The notes beneath the pieces were generated by a model. The model had not been told where the DNA came from and did no database searches. It saw only the letters and a list, made by a program, of their open reading frames with translations. DNA of 64,000 nt. It comes from Gnetum montanum (taxonomy: Eukaryota; Streptophyta; Gnetopsida; Gnetales; Gnetaceae). Where the stretch lies: positions 252,431 to 316,430 of the forward strand of contig MNCI01028376.1 of NCBI GenBank assembly GCA_015680685.1. Reading direction: 5' to 3'. The number at the start of each line of letters is the position of its first letter. The stretch's first letter is position 1. Position numbers and translations under genes: made by a program. Below are positions 1 to 10,610 of this stretch, piece by piece.

Positions 1-330
1 CTCTTAGGAGCCATCATTTCAGTTGCCAATTCTTCCTTGGACGCTACGCTGAATCGCCTTGCTCTTAGTTAGCACAATCGCTCTACGCTCTGAATGTAAG
101 CTCTGTACTGGTATGGTGAAAATGATAAATTTATCAGGGGTAAACCCCTATTTATAGCCAAAACGGTGAAAAAGAACTTTTCATTTTCTCTTCTCAATTA
201 ATGAGGGATGTTCCATACGGCATAGCATTCCCCCATAGCGTAGCGGAACTCTTTGCATTGTGGCAGCTAGGCCCGATTGAAAACTTTGACCCACTTTAAA
301 CTTATCGTTGTCCTTCGCAAAAATAACTAA
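1..330 (-). promoter_or_regulatory. LTR-like promoter region, minus strand
   Basis: The minus strand has a canonical TATA box (TATAAATA, plus positions 149-156). About 70-100 bp upstream of it on that strand lie CTACGCTATG-type motifs (around 215-246) like those upstream of the TATA box at 7,223. This fits the U3/R part of an LTR reading leftward out of the window. No LTR ends or PBS are visible, so the element cannot be named. No coding potential is seen. Confidence 0.35.
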
Positions 331-333
331 CTA

Positions 334-585
334 AACGGTCTGCAAAGACCTTAAACTAGCAGCTTTCAACTTTTTCATTCAGATGGTCTGCAAAGACCTT
401 AAACTAGCGAATTCTAACCCATAGCCTCTATGAGGTTAACAATCCGCAAAGACCTTAAACTAGTAGTTTTACAGGTAGCTTACTTCATGGTTTTGCTAGA
501 GTAACCCATTAATGGTTCGCAGAGACCTTAAACTAGCAGTTTTACATTTTTTGCACCGAGGTAGTCTGCTATGACTTTGAACTAG
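334..585. repeat. Interspersed array of the ~30-bp repeat (array 1)
   Basis: Five copies of a ~28-bp core (GTCTGCAAAGACCTTAAACT plus AGC) are spaced 50-75 bp apart with unrelated spacers. The core is the same repeat, in the same orientation, as the head-to-tail array at 4,210-4,675, and is inverted relative to the array at 9,060-9,190. Confidence 0.75.
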
Positions 586-992
586 CAAGTTGCAAATTTT
601 GCATCATATTTTATAGTTATTTCAATTGTTCACATCTCATTACTGCTTTACAAATGCTTACCATGCACTATTGCTACAAATAGGTATCCCTTGACTAGGC
701 ATATATCTCATTGTAGCAAGTTGAGCAAGAATGGCAATGCACCATGATTTTTCTTCACCTCTAGCATTGATAGGTCCACATGGTGAGCGTGTAAGACAAC
801 TGAACCTAGAGTTGATAGACTAGGATTCACTCGTAGAAAGCACTATAGCATTCTTAGAAACATCGTTAGACTGGCCTAAAAGTCTAGTCCAAGCCCTAGA
901 TTTTGAGGTCAGGGATGTAACTGAGGACCCCCTCATTGAGACACTTCTGACCACATCCAGGGGGGGAAATAAATACATTAAATCTTAGCTCC
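586..992 (+). other. Non-coding leader before the pol remnant
   Basis: This stretch lies between repeat array 1 and the first recognisable reverse transcriptase (RT) residues. Short open pieces around 900-990 may be decayed protease-RT linker, but I see no motif. No gag is found upstream, so the element is 5'-truncated or its gag is beyond recognition. Confidence 0.4.
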
Positions 993-1740
993 CTCCTAGA
1001 TTTGCAAATGCACAAAGATGTAGCCAAGGTACTATAGAATAATGTCAAAGTATTCGCACGACCTTACAACGACATGCCGGGTTTAGATTCGAGGCTCATA
1101 CAGCACGACATTGTCTTAGATCTGTGGATGAAAGCAGTTAAGCAGAAGGCTCGCAAGATTAAACTAGAGATCGCACTAGCCGTACAGGATGAAATCATCA
1201 AGCTCTATCAAGATGGTTTCATCTAGGTAGTTGATTACTCAGAGTGGGTGTCAAACATCATTGTGGTTTCTAAGAAAATGGGAGGAATACAAATTTGTAT
1301 AGACTTCTGGGATCTAGAAAAGCCACGATCAAGGATGACTCCCCACTACCAAGTATTGATCAACTCATTGACACTATAGATGGTCATAATCTATTATCCT
1401 TCATGGATGGCTTCTCTAGCTACAACCAAATTAGCATTAACCCAGAGCATCAGTTAACAACAACCTTCATGACCCCATGGGGTACTTTCTATTATACTAT
1501 GATGCCCTTCGAGCTCAAGAATGCCAAAGCAACTTACCAGAGAGCCATGACTTACATCTTTCGTGACTACATTCTAAAAACACTGAACGACTACATGGAT
1601 GACATAGAGTTTAAATCTAAAGAGGCTGTTGATCATCCTAATGATCTAGGTGTAGTCCTCAAGTGTTGCCAGATGCATGATTTATGCCTTAACCTAAAAA
1701 GTGTGTCTTCGGGATGAGAACTAGACACATGTTAGGGTTT
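993..1740 (+). pseudogene. Ty3/gypsy (Tat-like) reverse transcriptase remnant, element I
   Basis: This is the RT part of a plant Ty3/gypsy polyprotein, which would copy element RNA into DNA in the virus-like particle. Motifs in order are NDMPGLDSRLIQHDI (N-terminal linker), VVDYSEWVSNIIVVSKK, a DF-DLEKATIKDDSPLP block, LLSFMDGFSSYNQI, YYTMMPFELKNAKATYQRAM and NDYMDDI, which is the Y-x-D-D catalytic box. It is dead. There are in-frame stops near 1,029 and 1,224, a one-base deletion near 1,312 at DLEK/ATIKDD shifts the frame, and further stops follow at 1,715-1,763. The polypeptide linking region and the later archaeal-type RNase H point to the Tat lineage. Confidence 0.85.
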
Positions 1741-2772
1741 GTAGTCTCGAAGGATGGAATATGAGTGGATCTTGACAAAGTCAAGGCCATAGTTAACCTA
1801 GCATCACCTACAAACCTTAAAGAATTGCATGAGTTACAAGGTAGGGTACAGTTCATTAGGAGGTTTATAGCAAAGTTGACTAATAAGCTACACCCCATGC
1901 AACATCTATTGAAGAAGGGAGTTAACTTTGAATGGACAACACAATGCCAACAAGCCTTTGATAATCTGAAGAAAGAGCTTTTACACTTCCCGACTGTGTA
2001 CCCACCGCAAAGGGATAAGCCTTTCTTTGTCTACCTTACCACCTTAGAAATGTCTATCGTGGCACTATTATGTCAGAGACGTGACGACGGCTTTGACATT
2101 CTAGTGTATTATCTAATTCATGCATTGATAATGTATGAGGCAAAATACAATGAGGTCGAGAGAAACTACCTTGCCCTATTGTTTACATTAAAGAAATGGA
2201 GGCATTATCTCTTTCGTAGCAAGGTTAACATCGTTTGCAAGAGCAATGTAGTTCGGGCTATCACAAACAATCTGTATGAAAGTAGCAGGATAGCCTGGTG
2301 GAAAGCCATAAGAGTGGAATTTTATTTGCATTATGTGAGCCAATTGTCAACAAAGGGTCAAGCTATAGCAACGCAACTTACGACCTCACCTGTTGATGAT
2401 CAGGCAATCACAGATCCCGAATTCCCTGATAAGCATGTTTGCACCATCAATGTTGTCCCATTACATCTTCAAACTACTTTGCATTTCGATGACATCTCGA
2501 TCGTGCAAGGAGGTAGTGGAGCTGCTGTCATTACATTCCCCTTGGGGGAAATGCAACCTTTTTCTTATTGTTTTACATTCCTTTGTACAAACAACGTGGT
2601 AGAGTATGAAGGGTTACTCAGGGGCCTCTTAATAGCCCAAGCATTAAGCATTCAACACCTAGCAATTTGTGGTAATTCACAACTCATTGTGAATCAAATC
2701 ACTGAGATCTATGCCTACAAAGCTACACATTTGCAGCCCTATTGTGACCTAGTGAAAATTTTGCTTAAATAG
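1741..2772 (+). pseudogene. RT thumb, RNase H and archaeal-type RNase H (element I)
   Basis: Continues the pol of element I, open from 1,765 to 2,772. The RT thumb is seen as LKELHELQGRVQFIRRFIAK. Next comes the Ty3 RNase H (YEAKYNEVERNYLALLFTLKKW is its conserved tail), then a second RNase H of the archaeal type: GGSGAAVITFPLG, NNVVEYEGLLRGLLIAQAL, GNSQLIVNQI. A second RNase H between RNase H and integrase is diagnostic of plant Tat/Ogre-type Ty3 elements. The usual D-S-Q-L catalytic aspartate is Asn here (GNSQL), so the second RNase H is probably inactive. A stop at 2,770 ends the frame, but homologous coding continues downstream. Confidence 0.85.
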
Positions 2773-4200
2773 TTTGCAACGACGGATGTTCAACATGTGG
2801 CACATAACGAAAACACTGTAGCAGATGCCTTGGCCACCCTAGCATTGAATGTGTCAACACACTTGTTCGCAAGTTTACTAGCTTCAATTACCAAGTGTAC
2901 GGATCCTATCAATCGGCCGGTACATGTAGCCTCTGTTAGCACTTCGAACACCTAGGAGTGGTACGCCAACATTAAAGCCTACCTGCAACATGACGAACCC
3001 CCAAGTGGATTGACATCTGCCCAGAGAGATGCAATCCGCAAGCATGCTCGGCAATATGTACTCATGGGAGACAATGCCCTGTGCAAATGGTCCTTTGACA
3101 GGATATTGCTACCATGCGTAAATGAGAAGTAAGTGCAGAAGGTCATTAATGAAGTACACAAGGGACTGTGTGGTGGACACATAGCACCTAGGGCCATGAC
3201 TATAAAAATCATACACCTAGGATACTACTAGCCTCACATGGACTGTGATTGCCTAGCCAAAGTCAAGACTTGTGATACGTGCCAAAGATATGCAAATCTT
3301 ATACATGTTTCGCCTACAGAGTTGCATCCAACGTAGATCACATGGCCTTTCCAGTGATGGGGACTAGTTGTCATATAACCTATCACGCCTAAGTTTTCCG
3401 CAAGGCATAGCTTCATCATCACCACCACTGAGTATTTTACAAAGTGGGTGGAAGCTATTCCCCTGAGAAAGACTACATCCCAGCAAGTTTTCCACTTCAT
3501 CTTAGACAACATCGTGACAAGGTTTAGGCTTCCCATGACTATTGTAACTGACAATGGGCCATAGTTCAGTAGTGTGAAAACTAAAACTTTCTGCAGAAAT
3601 CTTGGCATCAGGCAATCGTTCTCCTCGCCATACTATCCATAGGCAAATGGAAAAGCAAAAGCTATGAACAAGTCCATCATTAACTTACTCAAGAAAATGC
3701 TTAACAACAGTAAGAGGTGATGGAATGAGCAAATCCTCTATGTGTTGTGGGCTTACAGGACGATGTGTAGGACTGCGACAGGTAAGACACCTTATAGTCT
3801 TGTTTATGGATCTGAAGCGGTGCTACCTCTTGAGTTGCAGGTGCCCTCACTTCTAATGATCCTGTCAAACATTGGGAGCAAAGCCCAGAACAACGAGTCA
3901 AGGATCATTGACCTTGACTCCATAGAGGAGGAGCATGCATAGACAATTGGTCGCATAGAGCAATGTCAGAACAAGCAATGGTAGAAGCATCATGAAAACC
4001 CACATTAATGACTGGTAAATAAGGGAGACCTCGTTCTCAAGGCTATCTGTGAGCATGTGAAGAAATTATCAACAAACTGGGAAGGTCTATTCATGGTCAC
4101 AAAATCCTATGGGAACGGGGCCTTCAAGCTGGTAGACATGGATGGCAATGAGTTCGCAAATCCTGTAAATCATTCATACCTCAAGCCATACTACATCTAA
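2773..4200 (+). pseudogene. Ty3/gypsy integrase remnant (element I)
   Basis: Integrase of element I, which would insert the cDNA into chromosomes. The HHCC zinc-binding part is readable (EVHKGLCGGHIAPRAM ... CDTCQRYAN). In the core, the first acidic residue is Glu in TTEYFTKWVEA where Asp is usual, the second Asp is intact in TIVTDNG, and the catalytic Glu is Lys in ANGKAKAMNKSI. The later landmarks are LWAYRT, TPYSLVYGSEAVLPLE and a C-terminal GDLVLKAI...NWEGLFMVTKSYGNGAFKL segment ending HSYLKPYYI-stop at 4,198. There are many in-frame stops (for example around 3,122, 3,229, 3,336 and 3,562). No chromodomain follows, as expected for Tat. Confidence 0.88.
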
Positions 4201-4209
4201 TGCATGAGC

Positions 4210-4675
4210 AAGATAAGCTCGTCTGCTACAACGTAAAACTAGCAAAACTCGTCCACTATGATGTAAAACTAGCAAAGCTTGTCCGCTACGACATAAAATT
4301 GGCAAAGGCAATTCGCTATGACTATAAAGTGGCATAGACTATCCGCCATGACGTAAAACTGCTTAAGCACATCCGCTATGATGTTAAAATGGCACAGAAG
4401 GTCCGCTACAACTTTAAATTGGCCTATCCACTGTCCGCTATGATGTTAAACTAGCATTGTAGTCTGCTAGGACCTTAAACTAGCACCACCACCATCTGCT
4501 ACGACGTTAAACTAGCATTGCGGTCTGCTAGGACCTTAAACTAGCATAGCCACCATCTGCTATGACGATAAACTAGTGTCGCAGTTTGCTAGGACCTTAA
4601 ACTAGCGCACCACAGTCTACTGAGACCTTAAAATAGCAGATCAGATGGTCTACTGGGACCTTAAACTAGCTTCGC
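4210..4675. repeat. 30-bp tandem repeat, about 15 copies (array 2)
   Basis: Head-to-tail 30-bp units run directly after the integrase stop. Each holds a core like TCCGCTATGACGTTAAACTA followed by GC, with C/T and G/A differences between copies (gctacgac / gctatgat / gctaggac), the pattern expected from decay of methylated CG. The unit contains a stop in frame, so it is not coding. Tat/Ogre-lineage elements are known to carry tandem repeats in the 3' untranslated region, which can seed satellites; this array fits. Confidence 0.88.
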
Positions 4676-6340
4676 AGCACATCCTTAACATGCATCACAA
4701 CTCTATAAACAAGCAAGCATGCACACCGCCAACACGAGGTGGGAAGTTGTAGTTCCCATATGTAGTTCATGATGCTAAGAAAACACCCTTGAGAATATGT
4801 GAAATGCCACTGCCCCTGGCATCTTGCTGATCCTCCAGAGATGTCTTATGACATCTTGCTAACCTTCTGGAGCTACCACTACCATGGCCCTTTGTCCTGG
4901 AAGTAGCTTCTGTAGTTAGCGCCTACTGCTGGAGTTCTAGTAGCATTGTGGCCCAACCACAATGTTGCTATCCTCCAACCCCCACCTTCACCTGAGCCTA
5001 AAAGACATTCAGCTATTGGGTAGCCTATCTCACAACTGAAATGTGTGATGTTTACCTTGGATAGGGATTCTTGAGCATTCAGATCACCACAATTCCTAGT
5101 TGCCTCAGTGCCAACCTCCACACGCGGATGCTACCAGAACTATTGCTAGCCTTTCTAGTTTGGATGTCGAATGGCTCAGCAAAAACATCTATTGTTCCAG
5201 CATCATTCAAAGCAAGCAAGACCTTTGCCTTCATTTTGCATCATGGTTGTTTCTTCTAGTTTGCTCTCTGTTGTGTTTGCAGGATATGTACTGGAGGGAC
5301 ATCAGTTAGAGGTGCATTTCGTCACGGAGGTAGGACACTACATCATTCCAAGGTGGTCATCTTGACTAGCTTAGCCACTTCAGAGTGCACATCTTGTCCT
5401 CCCACTTAACCTCCTTTATCTAGTTCCTTACACCCACAATTCTCACTCTCACCTCTTTTATGAATTTTCCTAATGCTGGTAAAGCCCTCCCATATGCCCG
5501 ACCGCAAAGTCCATGACATGTGTAATGCAACTCGCCACATGGAAAGCATCTTTAGGTAGGTTAAAGTCCCACGTGGATGTAACGCAACTCATCCTAGGAA
5601 AGAAACACCTATCCTATGACAAGGTTGTTTGCAAATGTAAATGGAAAAACAACAAAAGAAAAAGTGTAAAAGAGCAAAAGCTCATGCAAAAAAAAGAAGC
5701 ATGCCTAAAACAAATGGCACATTAGCTGTTTCGCAGTGACCCTCTCTAAGCATTCCGACGAGAGGTCAAAGGTTAGCAAATGCAAGGATGACCACGCAAA
5801 CAACTCCCTCATAAGCATTCTGATGAGGGACCTTGCTAAGTTTCATCTTTACCATTTTCCTGAACCTCCATCCCCCCACTTAACCCTTTCCTCTTTCCCT
5901 GCATAGCCAATCGAACACTCCTAAAGCATGTCTAAGCAACATCTCGATGATCATTAAGGAGCGATGTTGGCATCTTGTATTTCATTGTGTTTCGTATTCT
6001 TTGTTAGCTTCTCTTGGGTCCATCCTCCAGATGTCAACAAACAAGGGCCAATGAAACACCCTAAAATTTCAAGGCACTCTTGCTTCACCAGGATATTGGG
6101 AATGAGGCAAACTTTTTCACAAGTGTAGCCTCATGATAGTTTAGTAGGAAATGAATGCACTGAGTTTAGACTATTTAGTTTGGCAAATTTTCTACCTCCA
6201 GTGCTGATAGGCTCGATGGACTCTTCAACCTACCCACCTGGGTGATCCACCTGGCTAACAATCTATTCACAAACCATGCTTGGGGTTGTCAACGGTGCTT
6301 AGGATGCACAAAATAGTTTGACAAATTTTCTAGTGAGGAA
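4676..6340. other. Non-coding 3' part of element I
   Basis: There is no gene signal. Small open frames at 4,879-5,725 overlap on both strands and show no homology that I recognise. The sequence is slightly more GC-rich than the rest of the window and holds near-repeats, for example AGCATTCCGACGAGAGG and AGCATTCTGATGAGGGA around 5,748 and 5,814. It is probably the 3' untranslated region and start of the 3' LTR of element I, but no LTR border or TSD could be fixed. Confidence 0.4.
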
Positions 6341-6342
6341 GT

Positions 6343-7036
6343 CTACTACGCTACGCTATGATATGCTATGTAGCATAGTAGACCCCAGAAGACAGTTGCT
6401 CAGGCAACCAAACGGTTGTAGAATAGAGTGCTATTCATAGCAAAGGCAAAATAGAAAGGCCTAGCTTACCTGGTAATTCCAATTGAACTCGGCAAGCACT
6501 CCAGCCTTCAAAACCAATTGCCTTGTTCAACTTCAAGTCCTTTAGCAAGGTCTCTTACTAGAAAGTGGCGGATTGAGAAAAAAGCAGGATATGTTGGCTG
6601 CTATGCTACATAGTGTAGCATAGCGTAGCAATAATACAAAAGTAGCAAGAAATGTTCTAAATGCAAGTTCAGCAAGTTCAGAGGCTCTCCTTTGCAAAAG
6701 GTAAAAGTTGCAACTATTAGCATGGTCAAAACTTCAAACAAGTGTTTGCAAATTCAACATGAGTTGCATGTAAAGTTAGCTACTACACTATGCTATGCTA
6801 TGTAGCATAGCACTATGTAGCAGAGATGCAAAACAAATGAAGTGTTTCCAAAGTTAACCTGATGTGCGCCGAAGCTTCCAATAGATGCAGTTGACTTCAA
6901 CGCAATTTTTCTTTCCAAACTGGTGGCTACGTTGTGCTACGCTATATATCATAGCACAGTGTAGTAAGTAGCTATGCTACGCCAACATGCTATGCTACAT
7001 AATGTAGCATAGCATAGCAAGCAGCTACGCTACTTC
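6343..7036. repeat. Clusters of CTATGCTA/TAGCATAG palindromes
   Basis: Four separate clusters hold near-perfect short hairpins: arms TATGCTA/TAGCATA at 6,362-6,377; CTATGCTACA/TGTAGCATAG at 6,601-6,623; TGCTATGCTA/TAGCATAGCA at 6,791-6,812; and 13-bp arms TGCTATGCTACAT/ATGTAGCATAGCA with a 1-nt loop at 6,988-7,014. Each is flanked by further CTACGCTATG-type words. They sit upstream of the TATA box at 7,223 in LTR-like DNA. Confidence 0.75.
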
Positions 7037-7222
7037 AGTGTGCCTCATTCCTTGTCTACATCGTTGGCATATTTGTTTTCAACATCTCCAATTTCGATAG
7101 TGTGATTGTAGAGTGGTAGGTTTTCCACCAGCTTTGCATGTCCATGAAGCACAGACACGTCATCATCTTGTAGGTCCAAGACACATGGAATCTAGGCCTT
7201 GTTTCTTGCATGCTTCTAGCCC

Positions 7223-7230
7223 TATAAATA
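7223..7230 (+). promoter_or_regulatory. TATA box of a presumed LTR
   Basis: TATAAATA in a GC-richer context, with the palindrome clusters upstream. The region after it is AT-rich and has no long reading frame. Probably the U3 promoter of an LTR that ends at 8,604 or of a neighbouring copy. Confidence 0.5.
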
Positions 7231-8604
7231 CCCTGACGAGCAATGCTCAAGGGGTTGGCAAATTGGGCGTTTGTTGGAAAAATTTTGGTTGGAAAATTTG
7301 GTTTGTGGTTGGCAATTTTGGGCAATTTTGAGCAATTTTGAGCATTGTTGGCATTGGTTGGCATTTTAGCAATTCAAAGCAACTTGGCACTTTTAGCATT
7401 AGCACTTGGCATCAGCTTTTTTTCTTGTTGGCACTTTGTACTATTGGCTCTTAAGCTTGAACTCGAAAACATAGTTGAGGCCTTTTGAGTGTTCTGGTCA
7501 TTCCTGGACTCCCTATGCCCCTCCAGTATTGTACCACTTGTTATACATTTTCAAGTAGAGAAAAGAATCAAACCTGCGACTTTGCAATGGTGCATTTTCT
7601 CATCCTAGTTACTCTATTGTTTCTATATTATCATCACTATTCAAAAAATTATTTTCTTCATTATCGCATTTATTAATCATTAGTTAGATTTCACATATTT
7701 TGCACTTAAAACGATGTTTACATAAGGTTAAGTTACACCAACTAAGTCCCTGTCTAATCAACCAGACCATTCAAGGTGCTCCATTTCCATTTTTATCCAA
7801 CATGGCCCTCGCACGGATCCGGGATTAAAACTATTCACCCAAAAACCTCTCAGTGTTTCCAACCACTAACGTTTTCGGTTGCTACAATTCTTATAGTTTG
7901 TTTTCATAACTTAGACTTAGCAATAGAGTGAATGACCATAGTGGTATGTTTAACATTTTTAAAGAGTCTTTATTTAAGTGGATTATTTCTAAAGATAATT
8001 CATTATTTGAAATAAAGATCGAGATTGTGTCTTACCATTGTATCATTTCAGTTAGCTCATTTTTACTTAGCTTAATATTACTTTTTAGCATATTTACTTT
8101 TATCAAGTCATTTACATTTTCCAAGTACTTTCCTTTTCTCATGTCTATGAATAAGGTAGAATAAGTATGACTGGTTTTGAGTGTAAAGTGTAATCATTTA
8201 GTAACCCAGTAGTAACTTTGCTTGATTCACTTAGTAAAATTACTTGGTAATTCCAATAATTATTATATAAGCCTAGGATATGTACAACAAGCCAAGAGTG
8301 AATACTTATCATCATAGACTAGAATAGTTTTCTAATCCTATTACATTTAGATTTTATCATAACATTTCCATCATGTTTATAGTTAGTTTTAATTTAAGCC
8401 AAATAACATTAACATATCATATACCTCACTAACAGTTAAGCCATACAACTTGCACTTCATTAACTCTATGTGAGAAGACAATGGTTACAAATAGAACATC
8501 AGCTACTAGTAAATTTATATTATCTATTCACAAATTATGATCAGGTCATTCATGAACACTCATGACTTATATGGTTGAGTGTTTGAATACACAACTACTT
8601 ATCA
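7231..8604 (+). mobile_element. Partial LTR with tRNA-Asp-type 3' end (element J)
   Basis: The stretch 7,920-8,604 matches the 3' half of the LTRs of elements A and B in word order: AATAAAGATCGAGATTGTGT, a GTAACCCAGTAGTAAC block, TTACTTGGTAATTCCA, GGTTGAGTGTTTGAATAC, and the end ACTTATCA. The PBS begins one base later. The 5' border is not resolved; the TATA box at 7,223 may belong to the same LTR, which would make it longer than those of A and B. No partner LTR was found, so this is a truncated copy. Confidence 0.6.
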
Positions 8605-8605
8605 T

Positions 8606-8623
8606 TGGTGCTATTGCTGGGGA
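8606..8623 (+). other. Primer-binding site, tRNA-Asp type (element J)
   Basis: TGGTGCTATTGCTGGGGA differs at four positions, mostly C-to-T, from the tRNA-Asp-complementary PBS used by Athila-type Ty3 elements. It starts one base after the LTR end, the same spacing as in elements A and B. Confidence 0.7.
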
Positions 8624-9055
8624 TGTGTTAATGTTTACTAAGTAGTTGATTTTACAAAGTTCATTGTATCAAGCACCACAAAGTATACCTTTTGCACTTA
8701 AAATAATTTTATTAAACATATGCATACTTAAGTGTTAGAACGTATTCATGTTGTTGTATGTTTCATAGTGCAATTATGGCCATAGCGATATGAACATTTT
8801 GATATTCTTTGATTGTCATCACACAATGTGACTATGGTTACATGTCAATTTTAGAATTTTTTTTTTTACATTTTATAGGCTTCATATAAGCATAGATGGT
8901 AAATTTAATAAGGCCATGAACTAAAATTAGTATATGAAAATGTATCTTAATGATAATTGTGAACCAAAGGTATATGCACATAAGTAAACTCACATGTGAG
9001 GCTATCGAGTAGCTTGCCTACGATGTTGCTAGAGGGACGAGAGTAAGAGTTTGTT
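8624..9055. other. Leader-like DNA after the PBS, no gene
   Basis: AT-rich non-coding sequence. The first ~40 bp after the PBS resemble the leader of element A. There is a poly-T tract near 8,859. No gag follows, so element J is broken here. Confidence 0.4.
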
Positions 9056-9059
9056 ATAC

Positions 9060-9190
9060 TTAGTAGTTTAGGCATTGGAAAGCCATGATATTGCTAGTTT
9101 TAGGCCTTAGCACACCATAGTGCCAGTTTAAGGCCTTAGCGGACTGTGGGGTTGCTAGTTTAAGGCTTTGGTAGACCATACTTCATACTT
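9060..9190. repeat. 30-bp repeat, inverted copies (array 3)
   Basis: Three to four units of the 30-bp repeat occur in the opposite orientation to arrays 1 and 2: read on the minus strand they give AAGGCCTTAAACTGGC and AAGCCTTAAACTAGC cores. The array lies next to a minus-strand Ty3 remnant, so the repeat again accompanies a Tat-like element. Confidence 0.7.
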
Positions 9191-9429
9191 CATACTTCAA
9201 AAGGGCACATAAGGCTAGAGCCAACATTGAAACATGATATAACATTGTAAAGGTAAAGAAATGATTAGCAAAAGAGTGGATAAGACATTTACCATTAACT
9301 TATTGCTTGATCTTTGAGAAATCAAGGAAGCCTTTTGGAATGATCCTATGGTCACCGTGTCTTTCATTTAGCATGTTAAGTTGTAGGAATTTTTGTTGAT
9401 TGTCTTATATCACAAAGTTGGCATTACTC

Positions 9430-9800
9430 ACATTATTGTTTTCCCCAATCTGAGTGTTAAGAGTTTCCTCTTAGAATTCCACCTATGAACCTTAGTCAAT
9501 GTTGACATAGTTAACTAAGGCTAGTAACACATTGTCTCCATGGATCATAATTTTTCCACCTTCATATGGCAAGTGAATTTCCTAATGTATAGGAGATGAA
9601 ACTACCTAAAGATTCACTAACCATGACCTTCCTAGGAGCAAGTTAAAATCAAGTGTCTATTTGACTACTAGGAAGTTGGTAGATGTGGGAAATTGCTCAT
9701 CAGCTACAACATTCAGACTGATGGAACCTTGCACTACTACTTGTGAGTCATTAAATAACTTAAGTGAAAATGGAAATTCAGGTATACCTCTTTATCAAAA
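9430..9800 (-). pseudogene. Ty3/gypsy (Tat-like) protease remnant, minus strand
   Basis: The minus-strand translation gives a retropepsin C-terminal half and the linker after it: GSISLNVVADEQFPTS, LDFNLLLGRSWL (the L-L-G-R-x-W-L motif), VVSSPIH-EIHLPYEGGKIMI. This order is typical of plant Tat-type polyproteins, where the protease is followed by an S-x-x-H-x-x-L-K-F/Y-P segment. Several stops interrupt it. The catalytic D-S/T-G part is not seen, and RT does not follow on the minus strand, so it is an isolated fragment. Confidence 0.6.
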
Positions 9801-9819
9801 ATGGAAAGTGAAAAGGTTA

Positions 9820-10610
9820 TAATCAACTTCATCCACATTGGCTTCCTAGCCATCACACCCTTGGATGTGGTAGGAGGGGAAGGAGGGATGAGATGGAGGG
9901 ATCTCCACCTTCTAAAACCAACATTGGTGAAAGGAGGATGAAAGTTGCTAGAAAGATGGAGAAAAAATGCAAATTTTGGTGATTGGAGTGGTCACAAATT
10001 TTAAATCCAATGAAAAGGAAGAAAAAATGACCAAACATAGGTTACTTACTATAAGTAGTAAGTGGGGGCCAAAGGGGGATACACTCCTTTTTCTAGATAT
10101 AGCAAGTTGAGAACATTAACACCAAGCCTCACCCATGTTGGCCTTCTAGCTATCACACCCCCAAGTGTGGCAGGAAGGAAAAGAGAGGATGTGATGGGGG
10201 GATCTCACACCTTCTAAAACCAACATTGGAGTAGGAGGAAGGAGATTTTCCTTTTGAAAATTTTATTTTTGGCTGAAAAACCAAAGTAGAAACTTTGATT
10301 TGTTCTAATGTTGACCCTATTGAAAAACTTTCATAGCTGGGTAACACCCTTCCTAGATAAGGGGGGATAACACTCATCCACATTGGCTTTAAAAATTTCT
10401 AGCAACTATTGTGAGATTTTTCTAAAACCCAAACACCCACGCTAGGGGGTATGATACCCATGCTTCCTAGCTAAGGAGGGCAACACCCTTCCTAGCTAAG
10501 GAGGAAAACACCCTTCCTAGCTAGCTTCAGAAAATTTCTAGCCACTGCTATGAATTTTCTCAAAGCCAAAACACCCACATTGGGGGCTTGGTGGTAGAAA
10601 AATGGTAGAT
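9820..10610. repeat. Diverged direct repeats, ~300-bp spacing
   Basis: A block reading CACATTGGCTTCCTAGCCAT ... ACCTTCTAAAACCAACATTGG occurs at about 9,833-9,933 and again at about 10,132-10,232. CTTCCTAGCTAAGGAGG-type words recur at 10,345-10,370 and 10,460-10,525, and a CAAAACACCCAC block recurs at 10,425 and 10,567. The region is non-coding and is probably tandemly duplicated LTR or untranslated-region DNA of an unknown element. Confidence 0.55.

Noticed and set aside
334-585. Possible CRISPR array (regular short repeats with unique spacers)
   Set aside because: Spacing is irregular (50-75 bp), repeats are diverged, the context is a plant retroelement, and the same unit forms a head-to-tail 30-bp tandem array elsewhere.
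3234-3608. Minus-strand ORF of 124 codons
   Set aside because: It is the shadow of the integrase, which is supported on the plus strand by many conserved motifs.
9853-10383. Two minus-strand ORFs with similar starts that might be a gene family
   Set aside because: They lie in the ~300-bp-spaced direct repeat, have low-complexity composition and match no domain.
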